64,000 nucleotides of DNA, taken from assembly GCF_003574315.2 (NCBI RefSeq), contig NZ_AP025739.1, positions 1,736,001 through 1,800,000 on the forward strand, given 5' to 3'. This DNA is from Capsulimonas corticalis (GTDB taxonomy: Bacteria; Armatimonadota; Armatimonadia; Armatimonadales; Capsulimonadaceae). Position numbers and translations under genes: made by a program. This document shows, piece after piece, positions 16,994 to 25,684 of this stretch. A model generated the notes under the pieces. That model was not told the DNA's origin and ran no database searches. It saw nothing but the letters and a program-made list of their open reading frames with translations. Positions within the stretch are counted from its first letter, which is position 1. The number at the start of each line of letters is the position of its first letter.

Positions 16994-18205
16994 ATGTCGA
17001 TTATCCCCGCCGCCGAACCGAAGACGGGCTTCGCGGCGCGCGCTCATTTTCAATTTCTTGATGGGATTCGCGGCTTGGCGGCGCTCACGGTGATGTGCTG
17101 CCATATTATCAATATCGCCTATTCCGCTGCGCCAGTGAGCCAGATGAGTCCCGCTCTGCGCGGCGCATCTCACCTGATTCAGCTGGGACACTGCGCGGTT
17201 TGCGCCTTTATCGTTCTGTCAGGTTTTTGTCTGATGCTACCCGTGGCGGGAGCGCCGGCTCGGCAGCTCGCGGGCGGATTGAAGGGATTTGCGGCGCGTC
17301 GCGCGCGCCGGATTCTGCCGCCCTACTACGCGGCCCTCGCTTTGACGATCCTGCTTCCGGCGATTCATGCGACTGTCGTGCGCCTCACCAACCACCAGCA
17401 CGAGCCATTTTTTTTGCCGGTCAGGGCTTCAAACCTGATCTCCCATCTATTGTTAGTCCATAATCTTCGAGCGGATCTGCTGATGGCGCTGGATGGCCCG
17501 ACGTGGAGCGTCGCAACGGAGTGGCAAATATACTTTGTCTTTGCCCTGGTTCTGCTGCCGCTCTGGCGTCGTTTCGGCGGGCTGCCTACGTTCTTCGGCG
17601 CCGTACTGCTGGGAACGGCTCCTTATTTCGTGTTGCCAGCAAATCATAACTTCGCGGGATCGGCTTGCTCCTGGCTGCTCGGTTTATTTGCGATGGGAAT
17701 GCTCGGCGCAACGATGATCCGCTCCGAAAGCGCCAGTGTCATAAGCTTTCGCAGGCGTATGCACTGGGGAGCCATCGCCGCCATATCCGCTGTGCTGATT
17801 TACCCGATATATATCTTCTATCCTAGCGCCGTACTTTGGCGCTGCTACTGGCTGCTGGATTTCTTTGCCGGGCTTCCCATTCTTTGTCTCATCCTTTACT
17901 GCGGCCAATTCGAGGATAATTGTGAGAGTAAGCCGTCCATAGCGCTGCGCGTGCTGAACTCTAAGGCGGCGCAAGCGGTTGGGGCGTTTTCTTATAGTTT
18001 ATATCTGATCCATGTTCCTCTTTTGGAGCAGATCGATAGGTTTCTGCCGCAAGGGCTTTCCGCGGATGAGAGATGGGGGATGTTAGCCGCAATCGGGCTG
18101 CCGCTCGTTCTGGCCGCCGCATATCTGTTCTACCTTGCCGTGGAGCGCCCCTTTTTGCGTCAAAACAGACGTCACCGCGAGCCATCCATGCGTTCCGCCT
18201 TGTAA
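16994..18205 (+). CDS. Acyltransferase 3 family membrane protein
   Basis: Polytopic O-acyltransferase of the OafA/NolL type that acylates surface sugars or lipids. About ten transmembrane helices follow the signature FLDGIRGLAALTVMCCHI, and later motifs include FIVLSGFCL and RRARRILPPYY. GPTWSVATEWQIY and FSYSLYLIHVPL are typical of the fold. The ATG at 16994 (GGGAG about 10 nt upstream) was preferred to 16949, placing the first catalytic His/Arg block at the usual distance. Its probable target is a capsule or cell-wall glycan, fitting the WecA/WecB genes, but this is inference. Confidence 0.9.
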   Translation: MSIIPAAEPKTGFAARAHFQFLDGIRGLAALTVMCCHIINIAYSAAPVSQMSPALRGASHLIQLGHCAVCAFIVLSGFCLMLPVAGAPARQLAGGLKGFAARRARRILPPYYAALALTILLPAIHATVVRLTNHQHEPFFLPVRASNLISHLLLVHNLRADLLMALDGPTWSVATEWQIYFVFALVLLPLWRRFGGLPTFFGAVLLGTAPYFVLPANHNFAGSACSWLLGLFAMGMLGATMIRSESASVISFRRRMHWGAIAAISAVLIYPIYIFYPSAVLWRCYWLLDFFAGLPILCLILYCGQFEDNCESKPSIALRVLNSKAAQAVGAFSYSLYLIHVPLLEQIDRFLPQGLSADERWGMLAAIGLPLVLAAAYLFYLAVERPFLRQNRRHREPSMRSAL

Positions 18206-18242
18206 TCTCAAGAAAGTCTCATCGTCTTAAGGAGTTGAAGAA

Positions 18243-19199
18243 TTGGCTACTACACTTCCCACACAGCCGCTCGGCCCGCAAAACGTTCCCGTCACTCGCA
18301 TCGCCCTCGGATGCATGGGGATGGCTGGAACCTGGAACCCGGCCGAGGTCGGCCCCGAAAATATCCGTAAGGCGATTGTCGCCTTCGAGGCCGCGCTGGA
18401 ATCCGGGATTAATTTCTTCGATCATGCCGATATCTATGGGCGCGGCGCCTGCGAGTCCGTCTTCAAGGATTGTCTCGCCGCCGTTCCTGGGATCCGTGAG
18501 AAGATCTATATCGCCACCAAGGTCGGGATCCGGCCCGGTTATTACGAGCACGATCCCGCCTATATCCGCCAGAGTTTGCGCGGGTCGATGGAGCGGATGG
18601 GGATCGATTATGTCGATCTGTATCAGATCCACCGTCCCGACCCGCTGTCCCATCCCGCCGAGACGGCGGAAGTGCTGGACGCTTTGGTCGAAGAGGGGCT
18701 GGTGCGCGCCATCGGTGTCTCCAACTACTACCCGCAGCAGACGCTCGCGCTCAAGCAGTATCTGAAGGCCCCCATCGTTTCAAACCAGATATCGATCTCG
18801 CTGACCCGGCTCGACCCCATCTACGAAGGCGCGGCCGGCGGCGATGGCGACGGCGTTCTGGACCAGTGTCTCCAGTTTGGCGTTACTCCGCTCGCCTACA
18901 GCCCGCTCGGCGGCGGCTGGCTCTCCGGCCACCGCGAGATCCCGGCGGACCATCAGGACGCCCCGCGTCTGACGCGCATCATGGACGCCCTGAAGGCCCT
19001 TTCCCCAGAGTACGGCGGCGCCACGCCCGGCCAGATCGCCACGGCCTGGCTGCTGCGTCACCCCGCGAAGATCATTCCGCTGGTCGGCTCCAACAACCCC
19101 GAGCACATCCGCGAAGCGGCCGGCGCGGCGAGCATCAATCTGTCGCGCCAGGACTGGTACAAACTGTGGGTCGCGGCGCGCGGCGAGCCCGTGCCGTAA
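18243..19199 (+). CDS. Aldo/keto reductase
   Basis: NAD(P)H-dependent (beta/alpha)8 oxidoreductase of the YdhF/YajO-like group. The catalytic tetrad is recognisable: Asp-Tyr in FFDHADIYGRG, Lys in YIATKVGI and His in YQIHRPD. The cofactor-binding end IIPLVGSNNPEHIREA is also present. The TTG start has AAGGAG 8 nt upstream. A length of 318 is normal. The gene follows the acyltransferase by 37 bp and precedes the tRNA-Gln promoter. The substrate is unknown. Confidence 0.92.
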   Translation: MATTLPTQPLGPQNVPVTRIALGCMGMAGTWNPAEVGPENIRKAIVAFEAALESGINFFDHADIYGRGACESVFKDCLAAVPGIREKIYIATKVGIRPGYYEHDPAYIRQSLRGSMERMGIDYVDLYQIHRPDPLSHPAETAEVLDALVEEGLVRAIGVSNYYPQQTLALKQYLKAPIVSNQISISLTRLDPIYEGAAGGDGDGVLDQCLQFGVTPLAYSPLGGGWLSGHREIPADHQDAPRLTRIMDALKALSPEYGGATPGQIATAWLLRHPAKIIPLVGSNNPEHIREAAGAASINLSRQDWYKLWVAARGEPVP

Positions 19200-19214
19200 A
19201 TTTCGCCGATACGC

Positions 19215-19244
19215 TTGACAAGAAGGCGTCTTTAAAGGTAATCT
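19215..19244 (+). promoter_or_regulatory. tRNA-Gln promoter
   Basis: TTGACA (19215-19220) and TAATCT (19239-19244) are 18 bp apart, with the mature tRNA beginning about 19 bp downstream of the -10 box. Confidence 0.7.
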
Positions 19245-19262
19245 ATTCCGGTCGTCTCACGA

Positions 19263-19338
19263 TGCCGGATAGTTCAGCTGGCAGAACGCTTGTCTCTGAA
19301 ACAAGAGGTCCTAGGTTCGAATCCTAGTCCGGCAGCCA
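19263..19338 (+). tRNA. tRNA-Gln (anticodon CTG)
   Basis: A complete cloverleaf: acceptor TGCCGGA/TCCGGCA beginning with U1, as is common for glutamine tRNAs; D-arm AGTTCAGCTGGCAGAACG; anticodon arm CTTGT-CTCTGAA-ACAAG with CTG; T-arm with GGTTCGAATCC; and encoded CCA. A tyrosine recombinase gene follows it, so its 3' end is a plausible attachment site. Confidence 0.96.
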
Positions 19339-19349
19339 TACAGAAAGCA

Positions 19350-19388
19350 CCCCCTTCTCACTCTAAAATGAGAAGGGGGCTTCTTTTG
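19350..19388 (+). terminator. Terminator of tRNA-Gln
   Basis: CCCCCTTCTCA (19350-19360) pairs with TGAGAAGGGGG (19369-19379) around CTCTAAAA, followed by CTTCTTTT. It begins 12 bp after the CCA end. Confidence 0.88.
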
Positions 19389-19459
19389 CATCCGGCACGT
19401 AATTGAAGGTTACTTCAATTGTAACCAGTAGTATCGGCTTATCACAAGAGGTCATAGCT

Positions 19460-20500
19460 TTGGCGCTTACGCTTACAAATCACTCTGAAATTAGTTGGAC
19501 TGAGGCATTCGATGACTTCATTCTTCGGATGAAGGCGACTCGGGAAGAGAAGACGGCAAAATACTATCACGACCTCCTGGTACTGCTGGTGCGTTGGTCA
19601 CAGGACAACCAGATCAGTCTTCACGAGTTCCGGGCGAGGCACCTCTCCAAGTATCTCGTCTACCGCGCCACGCCCGGACAGTTCGGTGGGAAGGCGGTGA
19701 GTGATCTGACGCGCAGGCATGACGCTTCGTGCGCTCGCGTGTTTCTGCGCTTTTGTTTCAAGCAGGGGTACATCGATACGAATCCGCTGGCCGACTATGA
19801 GCTTCCGGCGCGGAATCAGAAAGTTGGCGCTTGTCCCAGCACGGAACAAGTCCGGCAGCTCCTGATTAGCATCCGAAAACGGTTCGATGTTGAGCGCAAT
19901 CCGGATATGCGATTTATGAAGGCGAGCACTCGTCGCTTTCTCGGCCTGCGCAACTACGCGATCGTCGCGAGCCTGATCGAGACGGCGGCGCGGCCGGGTG
20001 AGATCCTGAGCCTCAAAGTCCAAGACTGCGATCTCACGCTGATGAAATTCACATTACGCGATACGAAAACCGATGAAGACCGAAGCCCACCGATCAGCGT
20101 AAATCTCAAGCCGGTGATCGAAGAGTATCTCAAGGTGCGCCCGAAAGAATCCGCATCGCCGAACCTGTTTGTCAACGAATATGGAGACGATCTCACGGTC
20201 GAGGTATTTTCCAAGCGGTTCCGTGGTCAGCTAAAATGGGCAGGCATTGCGGGGTTTTCACTGTACGGGCTGAGGCATTATTCGATCACCCAAATCAGCG
20301 AGCACGATTTACGAGCGGCGCAGCAAATCGCCGGACACAAGAGCTTATCGACCACACAGATCTATTTGCATCCCAACGCCGATCATGTGCGCGCTATGCA
20401 CGCGGCGGCGTCGCCGCTTGGGAACGTCGTCGAACCATCGGATGCGCCGCTGATGGTGAACAAGAGGACTGAGCGAAAGAAGAGGCAGAAACTCGTTTGA
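19460..20500 (+). CDS. Tyrosine recombinase / integrase
   Basis: Phage/XerD-type integrase. The N-terminal SAM-like core-binding domain (about 5-120) has FDDFILRMKA and LSKYLVYRATPG. The catalytic domain has box I arginine in TAARPGEILSL, a lysine loop after TLRDTKTDED, box II arginine in LYGLRHYSIT, and AGHKSLSTTQIYLH with the second His and the nucleophilic Tyr. The first box II residue, usually His (HxLRH), is Tyr here. The frame is open from 19403; TTG at 19460 with AGAGG upstream was preferred. Its place next to the 3' end of tRNA-Gln suggests integration there. Confidence 0.9.
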   Translation: MALTLTNHSEISWTEAFDDFILRMKATREEKTAKYYHDLLVLLVRWSQDNQISLHEFRARHLSKYLVYRATPGQFGGKAVSDLTRRHDASCARVFLRFCFKQGYIDTNPLADYELPARNQKVGACPSTEQVRQLLISIRKRFDVERNPDMRFMKASTRRFLGLRNYAIVASLIETAARPGEILSLKVQDCDLTLMKFTLRDTKTDEDRSPPISVNLKPVIEEYLKVRPKESASPNLFVNEYGDDLTVEVFSKRFRGQLKWAGIAGFSLYGLRHYSITQISEHDLRAAQQIAGHKSLSTTQIYLHPNADHVRAMHAAASPLGNVVEPSDAPLMVNKRTERKKRQKLV

Positions 20501-20774
20501 CCCGAACCTGGGAATCTCGGCGGTTGGAGAAGTAGGGAGCGGCTGCTCGATATCTCGATTGCACGACCAAAAGAATGCCGTTCGCCGCCGAGTAGTTCTT
20601 CGCGACCAGTCTGGCGGGATAGCGCCGGCGCATCAGGCCGCTCGGATCCGTAATCTTGACTTGGAATTGTGATAGCCATGTGAAATGGGTATAGGGAGTC
20701 CGAGCTTAGCAGGGAATATAAACTTCCCGGATTCGATGAGGCGGCTGGGCCGCACTCAGGAAAGCAATAGGCCG

Positions 20775-21461
20775 ATGAAATTCTTTATAGACACCGCGAA
20801 TATCGATGAAATAAAAAAGGCGAAACAGTGGGGCATTCTCGACGGCGTTACGACTAACCCTAGCTTGATTGCAAAGGAGGGGATCACTCATAAAACGCGC
20901 GTCCAAGAGATCCTTGAGCTCGTTGGGGATTTACCCGTATCGGCAGAGTGCGTGGAGAGCGACTACGACAAACTGATCGGGGAAGCCAGAGACATCGCAT
21001 CTTGGGCTCCGAATGTTTACGTCAAGGTGCCGATGACGCCCACTGCGCTGGAAGTCGTTAAGGAGCTGTCTCCGCAGGGCGTCAACTTCAACGTCACGCT
21101 GGTCTTCTCACTCCCGCAGGCGTTGCTGGCGGCGAAGGCAGGCGCCTCGTTCATCTCCTTCTTCGTAGGTCGCATTGATGATATGGGCAGCGGTGAAGCC
21201 GCGCAGAATATCGCCGACGCCGTCAGGATGGTAAAGAATTATGATTTTCCTAAAGATCCCGAAATCCTAGTGGCGTCCATTCGCGGACCGCTACAGGTCA
21301 CGGAGAGCATCCGCTCAGGCGCTCAGATCGCCACGATTCCCTACAAGATCATGGAGCAGCTATTCCACCATCCACTCACGGACATCGGTGTCAAAAATTT
21401 TTACGATGACTACGTCAAGGCGACCGGAAAGGACGTCGATCTCGGGGCGGCTTCTCTCTAA
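20775..21461 (+). CDS. Transaldolase-like fructose-6-phosphate aldolase (TalC/Fsa group)
   Basis: Small (about 228 residues) single-domain class I aldolase/transaldolase of central carbon metabolism. It begins MKFFIDTANIDEIKKA, followed by DGVTTNPSLIAKEG, the Schiff-base lysine in NVYVKVPMT, GVNFNVTLVFS and SFISFFVGRIDDMG. The ATG at 20775 is the family start; the frame is open upstream from 20685 but those residues are not conserved. It follows the integrase, yet looks like housekeeping DNA. Its terminator is interrupted by an IS element. Confidence 0.93.
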   Translation: MKFFIDTANIDEIKKAKQWGILDGVTTNPSLIAKEGITHKTRVQEILELVGDLPVSAECVESDYDKLIGEARDIASWAPNVYVKVPMTPTALEVVKELSPQGVNFNVTLVFSLPQALLAAKAGASFISFFVGRIDDMGSGEAAQNIADAVRMVKNYDFPKDPEILVASIRGPLQVTESIRSGAQIATIPYKIMEQLFHHPLTDIGVKNFYDDYVKATGKDVDLGAASL

Positions 21462-21522
21462 TTCCGCAACGATAATAGGGTTAGGTCCCCATAGCGTCCG
21501 GGGTGGTCTCAAAGATAATAAT

Positions 21523-21549
21523 GAGAAAAGGGGCGCAGCCAAACGGCTG
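21523..21549 (+). other. Left part of a terminator hairpin split by the IS3 element
   Basis: GAAAAGGGGCGCAGCC (21525-21540), a loop AAAC and the first bases of the return arm GGCTG lie here. The remaining return arm (CTGCGCCCCTTTTCTC, 22853-22868) lies beyond the IS. Rejoining both sides with one copy of the duplicated CTG restores a perfect stem of about 17 bp ending in TTTTCTC, i.e. the original terminator of the aldolase gene. Confidence 0.8.
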
Positions 21550-21579
21550 TGGACTTGCCCGGGTTTTGTAGACACTTCG

Positions 21580-22479
21580 TTAAGCGGCTCTTGCGAGCTG
21601 TTGCTGTTGCTCAAAATGGCGCTGTTCAAATTGAGCGGGGCTGATATAACCAAGCGTCGAATGTCGACGCTTGCGGTTATACCAGACTTCAATATACTCG
21701 AACACCGATGCTTTTGCCTCGGCGCGAGTGCGAAACACTTGTTCCGGAAGCAACTCCATCTTTAACGTCGAAAAGAAGCTCTCCGCCACGGCATTGTCCC
21801 AGCAGTTGCCTTTACGGCTCATGCTGGCAACCATGCCGTGGCGCCGGAGCTTGTCCTGATAAATGAGACTGGCATACTGACCGCCCCGATCACTGTGATA
21901 AAGCAGGCCTTCTGGCGGACAACAACGTTGGATCGCCATCTCCAAAGCGTCACAAACTAACCCCGCTTCCATCGTTGCCTGCATTGACCAGCCAACGACG
22001 CGGCGACTGAACAAGTCCAGAACGACAGCCAGATACAGCCAGCCTTCCCGTGTCCAGAGATACGTGATATCGCCGACCCACCGCTGATGAGGAGCGGAGA
22101 CCGTGAACTGGCGATCCAGCACGTTCGACGCCACCGGCAACGCGTGATCCGATTGGGTCGTTACTTGGAAGCGCCGTCTTTTCTTCCCCACGATCTGATG
22201 GCTATGCATCAAGCGCGCCACACGATGACGACCACAAGCGACGCCTTGCTCCCGCAGTTCGAGATAAATGCGTGGACTGCCATAGGTGTCGCGGCTTTGT
22301 CCGTGCTCCTTTTGGATCTGCACCACCAATGCCTGCTCCTGGGCCTGTTCTTCGAGGCGACGAGCGCTGCGTTTCTGAGAACGCCAGGCGTAGTAGCTAC
22401 CGGATTTGAGCTCCATGGCCCGGCAGAGCATTTGTACCGAGAATTGTCCCGCATGATCTTGAATAAACCGGTATCTCAC
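21580..22479 (-). CDS. IS3-family transposase OrfB (DDE catalytic domain)
   Basis: A 299-residue rve-type integrase core. HTH_21 region (QTTYGSP-like DTYGSPRIYLEL) is followed by the catalytic Asp in WVGDITYLWT, the second Asp in LYHSDRGGQYAS and Glu in NAVAESFFSTLKMEL. It starts with a GTG overlapping the OrfA stop, but the functional transposase is more likely an OrfAB fusion made by -1 slippage at the A7 run (22509-22515) near the end of orfA; the orfB frame is open back to that point. Confidence 0.93.
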   Translation of the reverse strand: MRYRFIQDHAGQFSVQMLCRAMELKSGSYYAWRSQKRSARRLEEQAQEQALVVQIQKEHGQSRDTYGSPRIYLELREQGVACGRHRVARLMHSHQIVGKKRRRFQVTTQSDHALPVASNVLDRQFTVSAPHQRWVGDITYLWTREGWLYLAVVLDLFSRRVVGWSMQATMEAGLVCDALEMAIQRCCPPEGLLYHSDRGGQYASLIYQDKLRRHGMVASMSRKGNCWDNAVAESFFSTLKMELLPEQVFRTRAEAKASVFEYIEVWYNRKRRHSTLGYISPAQFEQRHFEQQQQLARAA

Positions 22480-22784
22480 TGCGGGCGGCTCGTGAAGATA
22501 CCGACCGCTTTTTTTAAGATCTCGTTCTCCTCTTTGAGGCGAGCATAATCTCGCTTGAGTTGTGCGAGCTCGGGATCAGAGGGATTGCCTTTGCCGGGGA
22601 AGGGATTTTCCGGCTGGCTCTGGAGGCTCTTCTTCCATTTAGCGATCAGACTTTCGGCAATTCCTAAATCACGCGCGACGGCGCTGAGATTGCCCTTCTC
22701 CTCGGCGAGGCGGATCGCCTCGCGTTTGAACTCTTCAGTGTAAGATTTACGGTTCGTCATAAAACTCCTCGCACCATCAAGCAT
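22476..22784 (-). CDS. IS3-family transposase OrfA (HTH)
   Basis: The DNA-binding subunit. Helix-turn-helix: YTEEFKREAIRLAEEKGNLS, then VARDLGIAESLIAKWKK. The leucine-zipper-like tail (LKRDYARLKEENEILKKA) ends over the A7 slippery run. The ATG of MTNRKSYTEEF at 22760 may be the true start. It overlaps orfB by a few bases in the -1 frame. Confidence 0.9.
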   Translation of the reverse strand: MLDGARSFMTNRKSYTEEFKREAIRLAEEKGNLSAVARDLGIAESLIAKWKKSLQSQPENPFPGKGNPSDPELAQLKRDYARLKEENEILKKAVGIFTSRPQ

Positions 22785-22852
22785 TCGTTAAGATGGCTTC
22801 CTAATATTAAGATTAGGCTTTTCGAGGTGTCTATCCTACCCGGGCAAGTCCA

Positions 22853-23007
22853 CTGCGCCCCTTTTCTCTTTGTCTGTAGAGCATATAGAAAAGAGAGCTC
22901 ATCCTGCAAGTCGCGCTGTTGCCCCCGCTCTGATGCCCAGCTATACCTTACGTCTTACTATACTTTTCTGGTGCGATGGGCAAAATACCCCGTTTTGGCT
23001 TTACCTC
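22853..23007 (+). other. Intergenic stretch: terminator remnant and no gene
   Basis: The first bases are the right half of the interrupted terminator. The rest to 23007 shows no reading frame or structure that I can support. The chemoreceptor promoter candidate follows. Confidence 0.5.
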
Positions 23008-23035
23008 TAAAATATGCCGTCCTGACTGCCGACAA
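23008..23035 (+). promoter_or_regulatory. Sigma-28 (FliA)-like promoter candidate
   Basis: TAAA (23008-23011) and GCCGACAA (23028-23035) are 16 bp apart, against the enterobacterial consensus TAAA-N15-GCCGATAA. It lies about 90 bp upstream of a chemoreceptor gene, a class commonly driven by this sigma factor. The spacer is 1 bp long, so this is tentative. Confidence 0.35.
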
Positions 23036-23125
23036 TAGCACTATATCTCATAAAGTTAGGCGTTGCGGAGTTTAGTACTCTTAAATTTAGCATATCTATA
23101 GTACGGCATCTAGAAAGTAAGTCTG

Positions 23126-25438
23126 TTGAAAATCAACCCCTTAACCCCCGGACGCCTCCTGATGGATCGTTTGCGCTTCCCCGCAAAGTTCGGCCTGATC
23201 GGCCTGCTGTTCTTGCTGCCGCTTGGCGGCGTGACCTACTTCTTTCAAAGCGCGATTATCTCCGACATCCACTTCGCCGAGATGGAGCGCCAGGGGGTGG
23301 TCTACGATCGCGCTCTGACGAACCTCCTCCTGGACGTACTGAGCAACTCAGATGAGGCTAGCCAGGATGTCGCAGAAGTGGACGCACTCAACGCCGCGCT
23401 GGGCCCAGCGCTCAAAACTGGGGATGGGTGGCCAAAGCTTAAAGCTGAATGGCTCGCTATTCAGAAGCCCGGCAGTCAGCCCGCGTACACGAGCCGCCAA
23501 GCCGGCATGAGCGCCTTCGCCACAGATCTGAACACATTTATCGGTACGGTCGGCACAAACTCCAATCTCATATTGGACCCCCAAGCGGATAGCTACTACG
23601 TGATGGACACCGTCGTGATCCAGGCGCCGGGGGCCGCCGTGACGCTCGGACAGGCGCGTGACTTGGCAACGGACGCAGCCAGTCGTGGCTTGCTGACCGC
23701 TGACGAGAAAACGCAACTGACTGTCCTGACGGGGCAGATCGCATCTCCGATGGGGACTTTGACCAGCGATCTCAAACAAGCGACGGCCTTCAACCAAGCG
23801 CTGTCAGGCCAGATGGATTCCCCGAGCGCTTCCATCACGAACGGAATAAATGCGTTTCAGGACGCTCTTCAGGCTCAGTTGCTGAAGCCGGCGCATATCA
23901 CCGTCCGCCCGCAGATTATCGAGATATCTGCTCATGAGGCGCTTGCGTCAGGGCAAAGCTATTCTCAGACTGGATATGACGTGTTGGACGGCATCCTCCA
24001 GGTGCGCCTGCACAAGTTTTATAGTCGCCGGAATGCCGTAGACGCTCTTGCCGTCGCGTCCGTGGCTCTGGCAATCTATTTTCTCGTGGCGCTTTATCAG
24101 GCCATGCTCGGGAGTGTGTCGCGGCTGCTCAGCACAGCACAGTGCATTGCCGAAGGCGACCTGACACAGAATGTGGATATGCAAACGCGCGACGAAATTG
24201 GCCAGATGGGCACAGCCGCCTTGGCGGCAATGGTCCAAAACCTGGGCGCACTTACCTCAGCAGCCCGGCGCGTCGCTTCCGGCGATCTGACGGGGAATCT
24301 CGCCGCTCGCTCCGACAAGGATATGCTAGGAAACGCCTTCGTAGAGATGACCGCGAGCCTGCGCACGCTCGTCGTTCAGCTCCAGATATCGTCCGCACAG
24401 GTCGCCTCGGCGTCGGAAGTTGTGGCCTCGACAAGCCAACAGATGGGGTCGGCAACGGATGAGATCAGCGCGGCGATGCACGAGGTGGCGCAGGCTTCCG
24501 ACCAGTCGTCTCGCGGTGCGACGGAAGTTGCCCAGGGTGCAAGTGCGCAGGCGTCCGCTATCTCCCTGGGAGCAGATCAGGTTAAGAGGTTAGCAGCCTC
24601 AGTGCGAGGGGTAGCCTACGATGCGACAGGCGCAGCCCAGGAAGCCACACGCGCCGCCGAGGCGACCACAGCAGGCGCCGGGGCGGTAACGCAGACGGTG
24701 GCGGGCATGGCGCGCATTGACCAGGCTGTGAGCGAGTCGGCGCAGGTCATCGAGTCCCTCGGTAAGTCTTCCCAGCAGATCGGCATAATCGTGAAGACGA
24801 TCGGCGAGATCGCGGATCAGACCAACCTGCTGGCTCTGAACGCCACCATCGAAGCGGCGAGGGCCGGCGAGGCAGGTCGGGGCTTTGCTGTGGTTGCCGA
24901 CGAGGTGCGCAAGCTGGCAGAGCGCTGTACCCGGGCTACCCATGAGATTGGCAGTCTGATCGGGCAGATTCAGTCGCAGACTGAGGCGGCGGTAACGACC
25001 ATGGCGGTAGGCACGCGCGAGGTCGCGTCGGGAGCGGCGTTGGCTGAGGAGGCGGGGACGGCTCTGTCGCACATCCAGATAGTCGTCTCCGGGGTGATGG
25101 GCCGGGTGCAGAGCATCGGGGCGGCTGCCGAGGAAATGTCGGGTAGTTCGGACGAAGTGTCGAAGGCTATCTCGGATGTTGCCGCCATTATTGAAGAGTC
25201 CAGCGCGGCGGCGGAGGAGATGTCAGCGAGCGCCGAGCAGGTATCGTCCTCGGTATCAACGATCTCGGAGATGACGGCGCAACAGAGCGCCTCGGCTTCA
25301 GAACTTGCAGCCTCGGCGTCGGAACTAGCGGACATCGCCCGGTCGTTGGAATCGGCCGTGGCGAAGTTCCATGTCAGCGCAGAGCCGCCCGATGCTAAGG
25401 CTGAGAAGAAAGACATGTTGTTGCTGAAGGCGGCTTGA
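23126..25438 (+). CDS. Methyl-accepting chemotaxis protein
   Basis: A 770-residue membrane chemoreceptor that passes ligand signals to a CheA/CheW complex. TM1 is about residues 20-40 and TM2 about 300-325. Between them is a roughly 260-residue periplasmic helical sensor of no recognised ligand class. One or two HAMP segments follow ([17 protein letters not shown] and [12 protein letters not shown]), then the coiled-coil signalling domain with the conserved tip [21 protein letters not shown] (positions about 570-590) and [11 protein letters not shown]. The TTG start lacks a strong ribosome-binding site; the ATG at 23162 is an alternative. No flagellar or che genes are visible nearby. Confidence 0.93.
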   Translation: MKINPLTPGRLLMDRLRFPAKFGLIGLLFLLPLGGVTYFFQSAIISDIHFAEMERQGVVYDRALTNLLLDVLSNSDEASQDVAEVDALNAALGPALKTGDGWPKLKAEWLAIQKPGSQPAYTSRQAGMSAFATDLNTFIGTVGTNSNLILDPQADSYYVMDTVVIQAPGAAVTLGQARDLATDAASRGLLTADEKTQLTVLTGQIASPMGTLTSDLKQATAFNQALSGQMDSPSASITNGINAFQDALQAQLLKPAHITVRPQIIEISAHEALASGQSYSQTGYDVLDGILQVRLHKFYSRRNAVDALAVASVALAIYFLVALYQAMLGSVSRLLSTAQCIAEGDLTQNVDMQTRDEIGQMGTAALAAMVQNLGALTSAARRVASGDLTGNLAARSDKDMLGNAFVEMTASLRTLVVQLQISSAQVASASEVVASTSQQMGSATDEISAAMHEVAQASDQSSRGATEVAQGASAQASAISLGADQVKRLAASVRGVAYDATGAAQEATRAAEATTAGAGAVTQTVAGMARIDQAVSESAQVIESLGKSSQQIGIIVKTIGEIADQTNLLALNATIEAARAGEAGRGFAVVADEVRKLAERCTRATHEIGSLIGQIQSQTEAAVTTMAVGTREVASGAALAEEAGTALSHIQIVVSGVMGRVQSIGAAAEEMSGSSDEVSKAISDVAAIIEESSAAAEEMSASAEQVSSSVSTISEMTAQQSASASELAASASELADIARSLESAVAKFHVSAEPPDAKAEKKDMLLLKAA

Positions 25439-25684
25439 TGCACCGGTGTCTGGCCCCGAACGCCGTGTCTCTCCTTGCCTCACTCACCTGCACGATGAGG
25501 CTGATCGCCTTGTCCAGCAGATCGCTAGCAGTGCGGCCGAGGCGGGCTAGGTCGGAACAATGCCGTCCACTCCGGCCAGGAAGCGGCGATTCAATTGGTG
25601 CAGAAGTAACGAACTAAGGTGGTCCAATTTGTCAAGACAGTTTGAGAGCCTTTTTTAAGGTGGATCGCGTCCTTTCGTTTTTGG

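Larger units (their letters stand above)
21550..22852 (-). mobile_element. IS3-family insertion sequence (first copy type)
   Basis: A complete element of 1303 bp. The left end TGGACTTGCCCGGGT and right end ACCCGGGCAAGTCCA are inverted repeats, which continue imperfectly through TAGACAC. CTG is duplicated on both sides (21547-21549 and 22853-22855), a 3-bp target duplication as expected for IS3. It encodes OrfA and OrfB on the minus strand. Confidence 0.93.

Noticed and set aside
20501-20774. Short frames between the integrase and aldolase genes
   Set aside because: No ribosome-binding site, family motif or structure; treated as a 270-bp spacer.
25439-25619. Possible serine-recombinase remnant on the minus strand (SDLARLGRTASDLLD)
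   Set aside because: Only about 15 residues recall a resolvase helix, and both ends are broken; too little to annotate.
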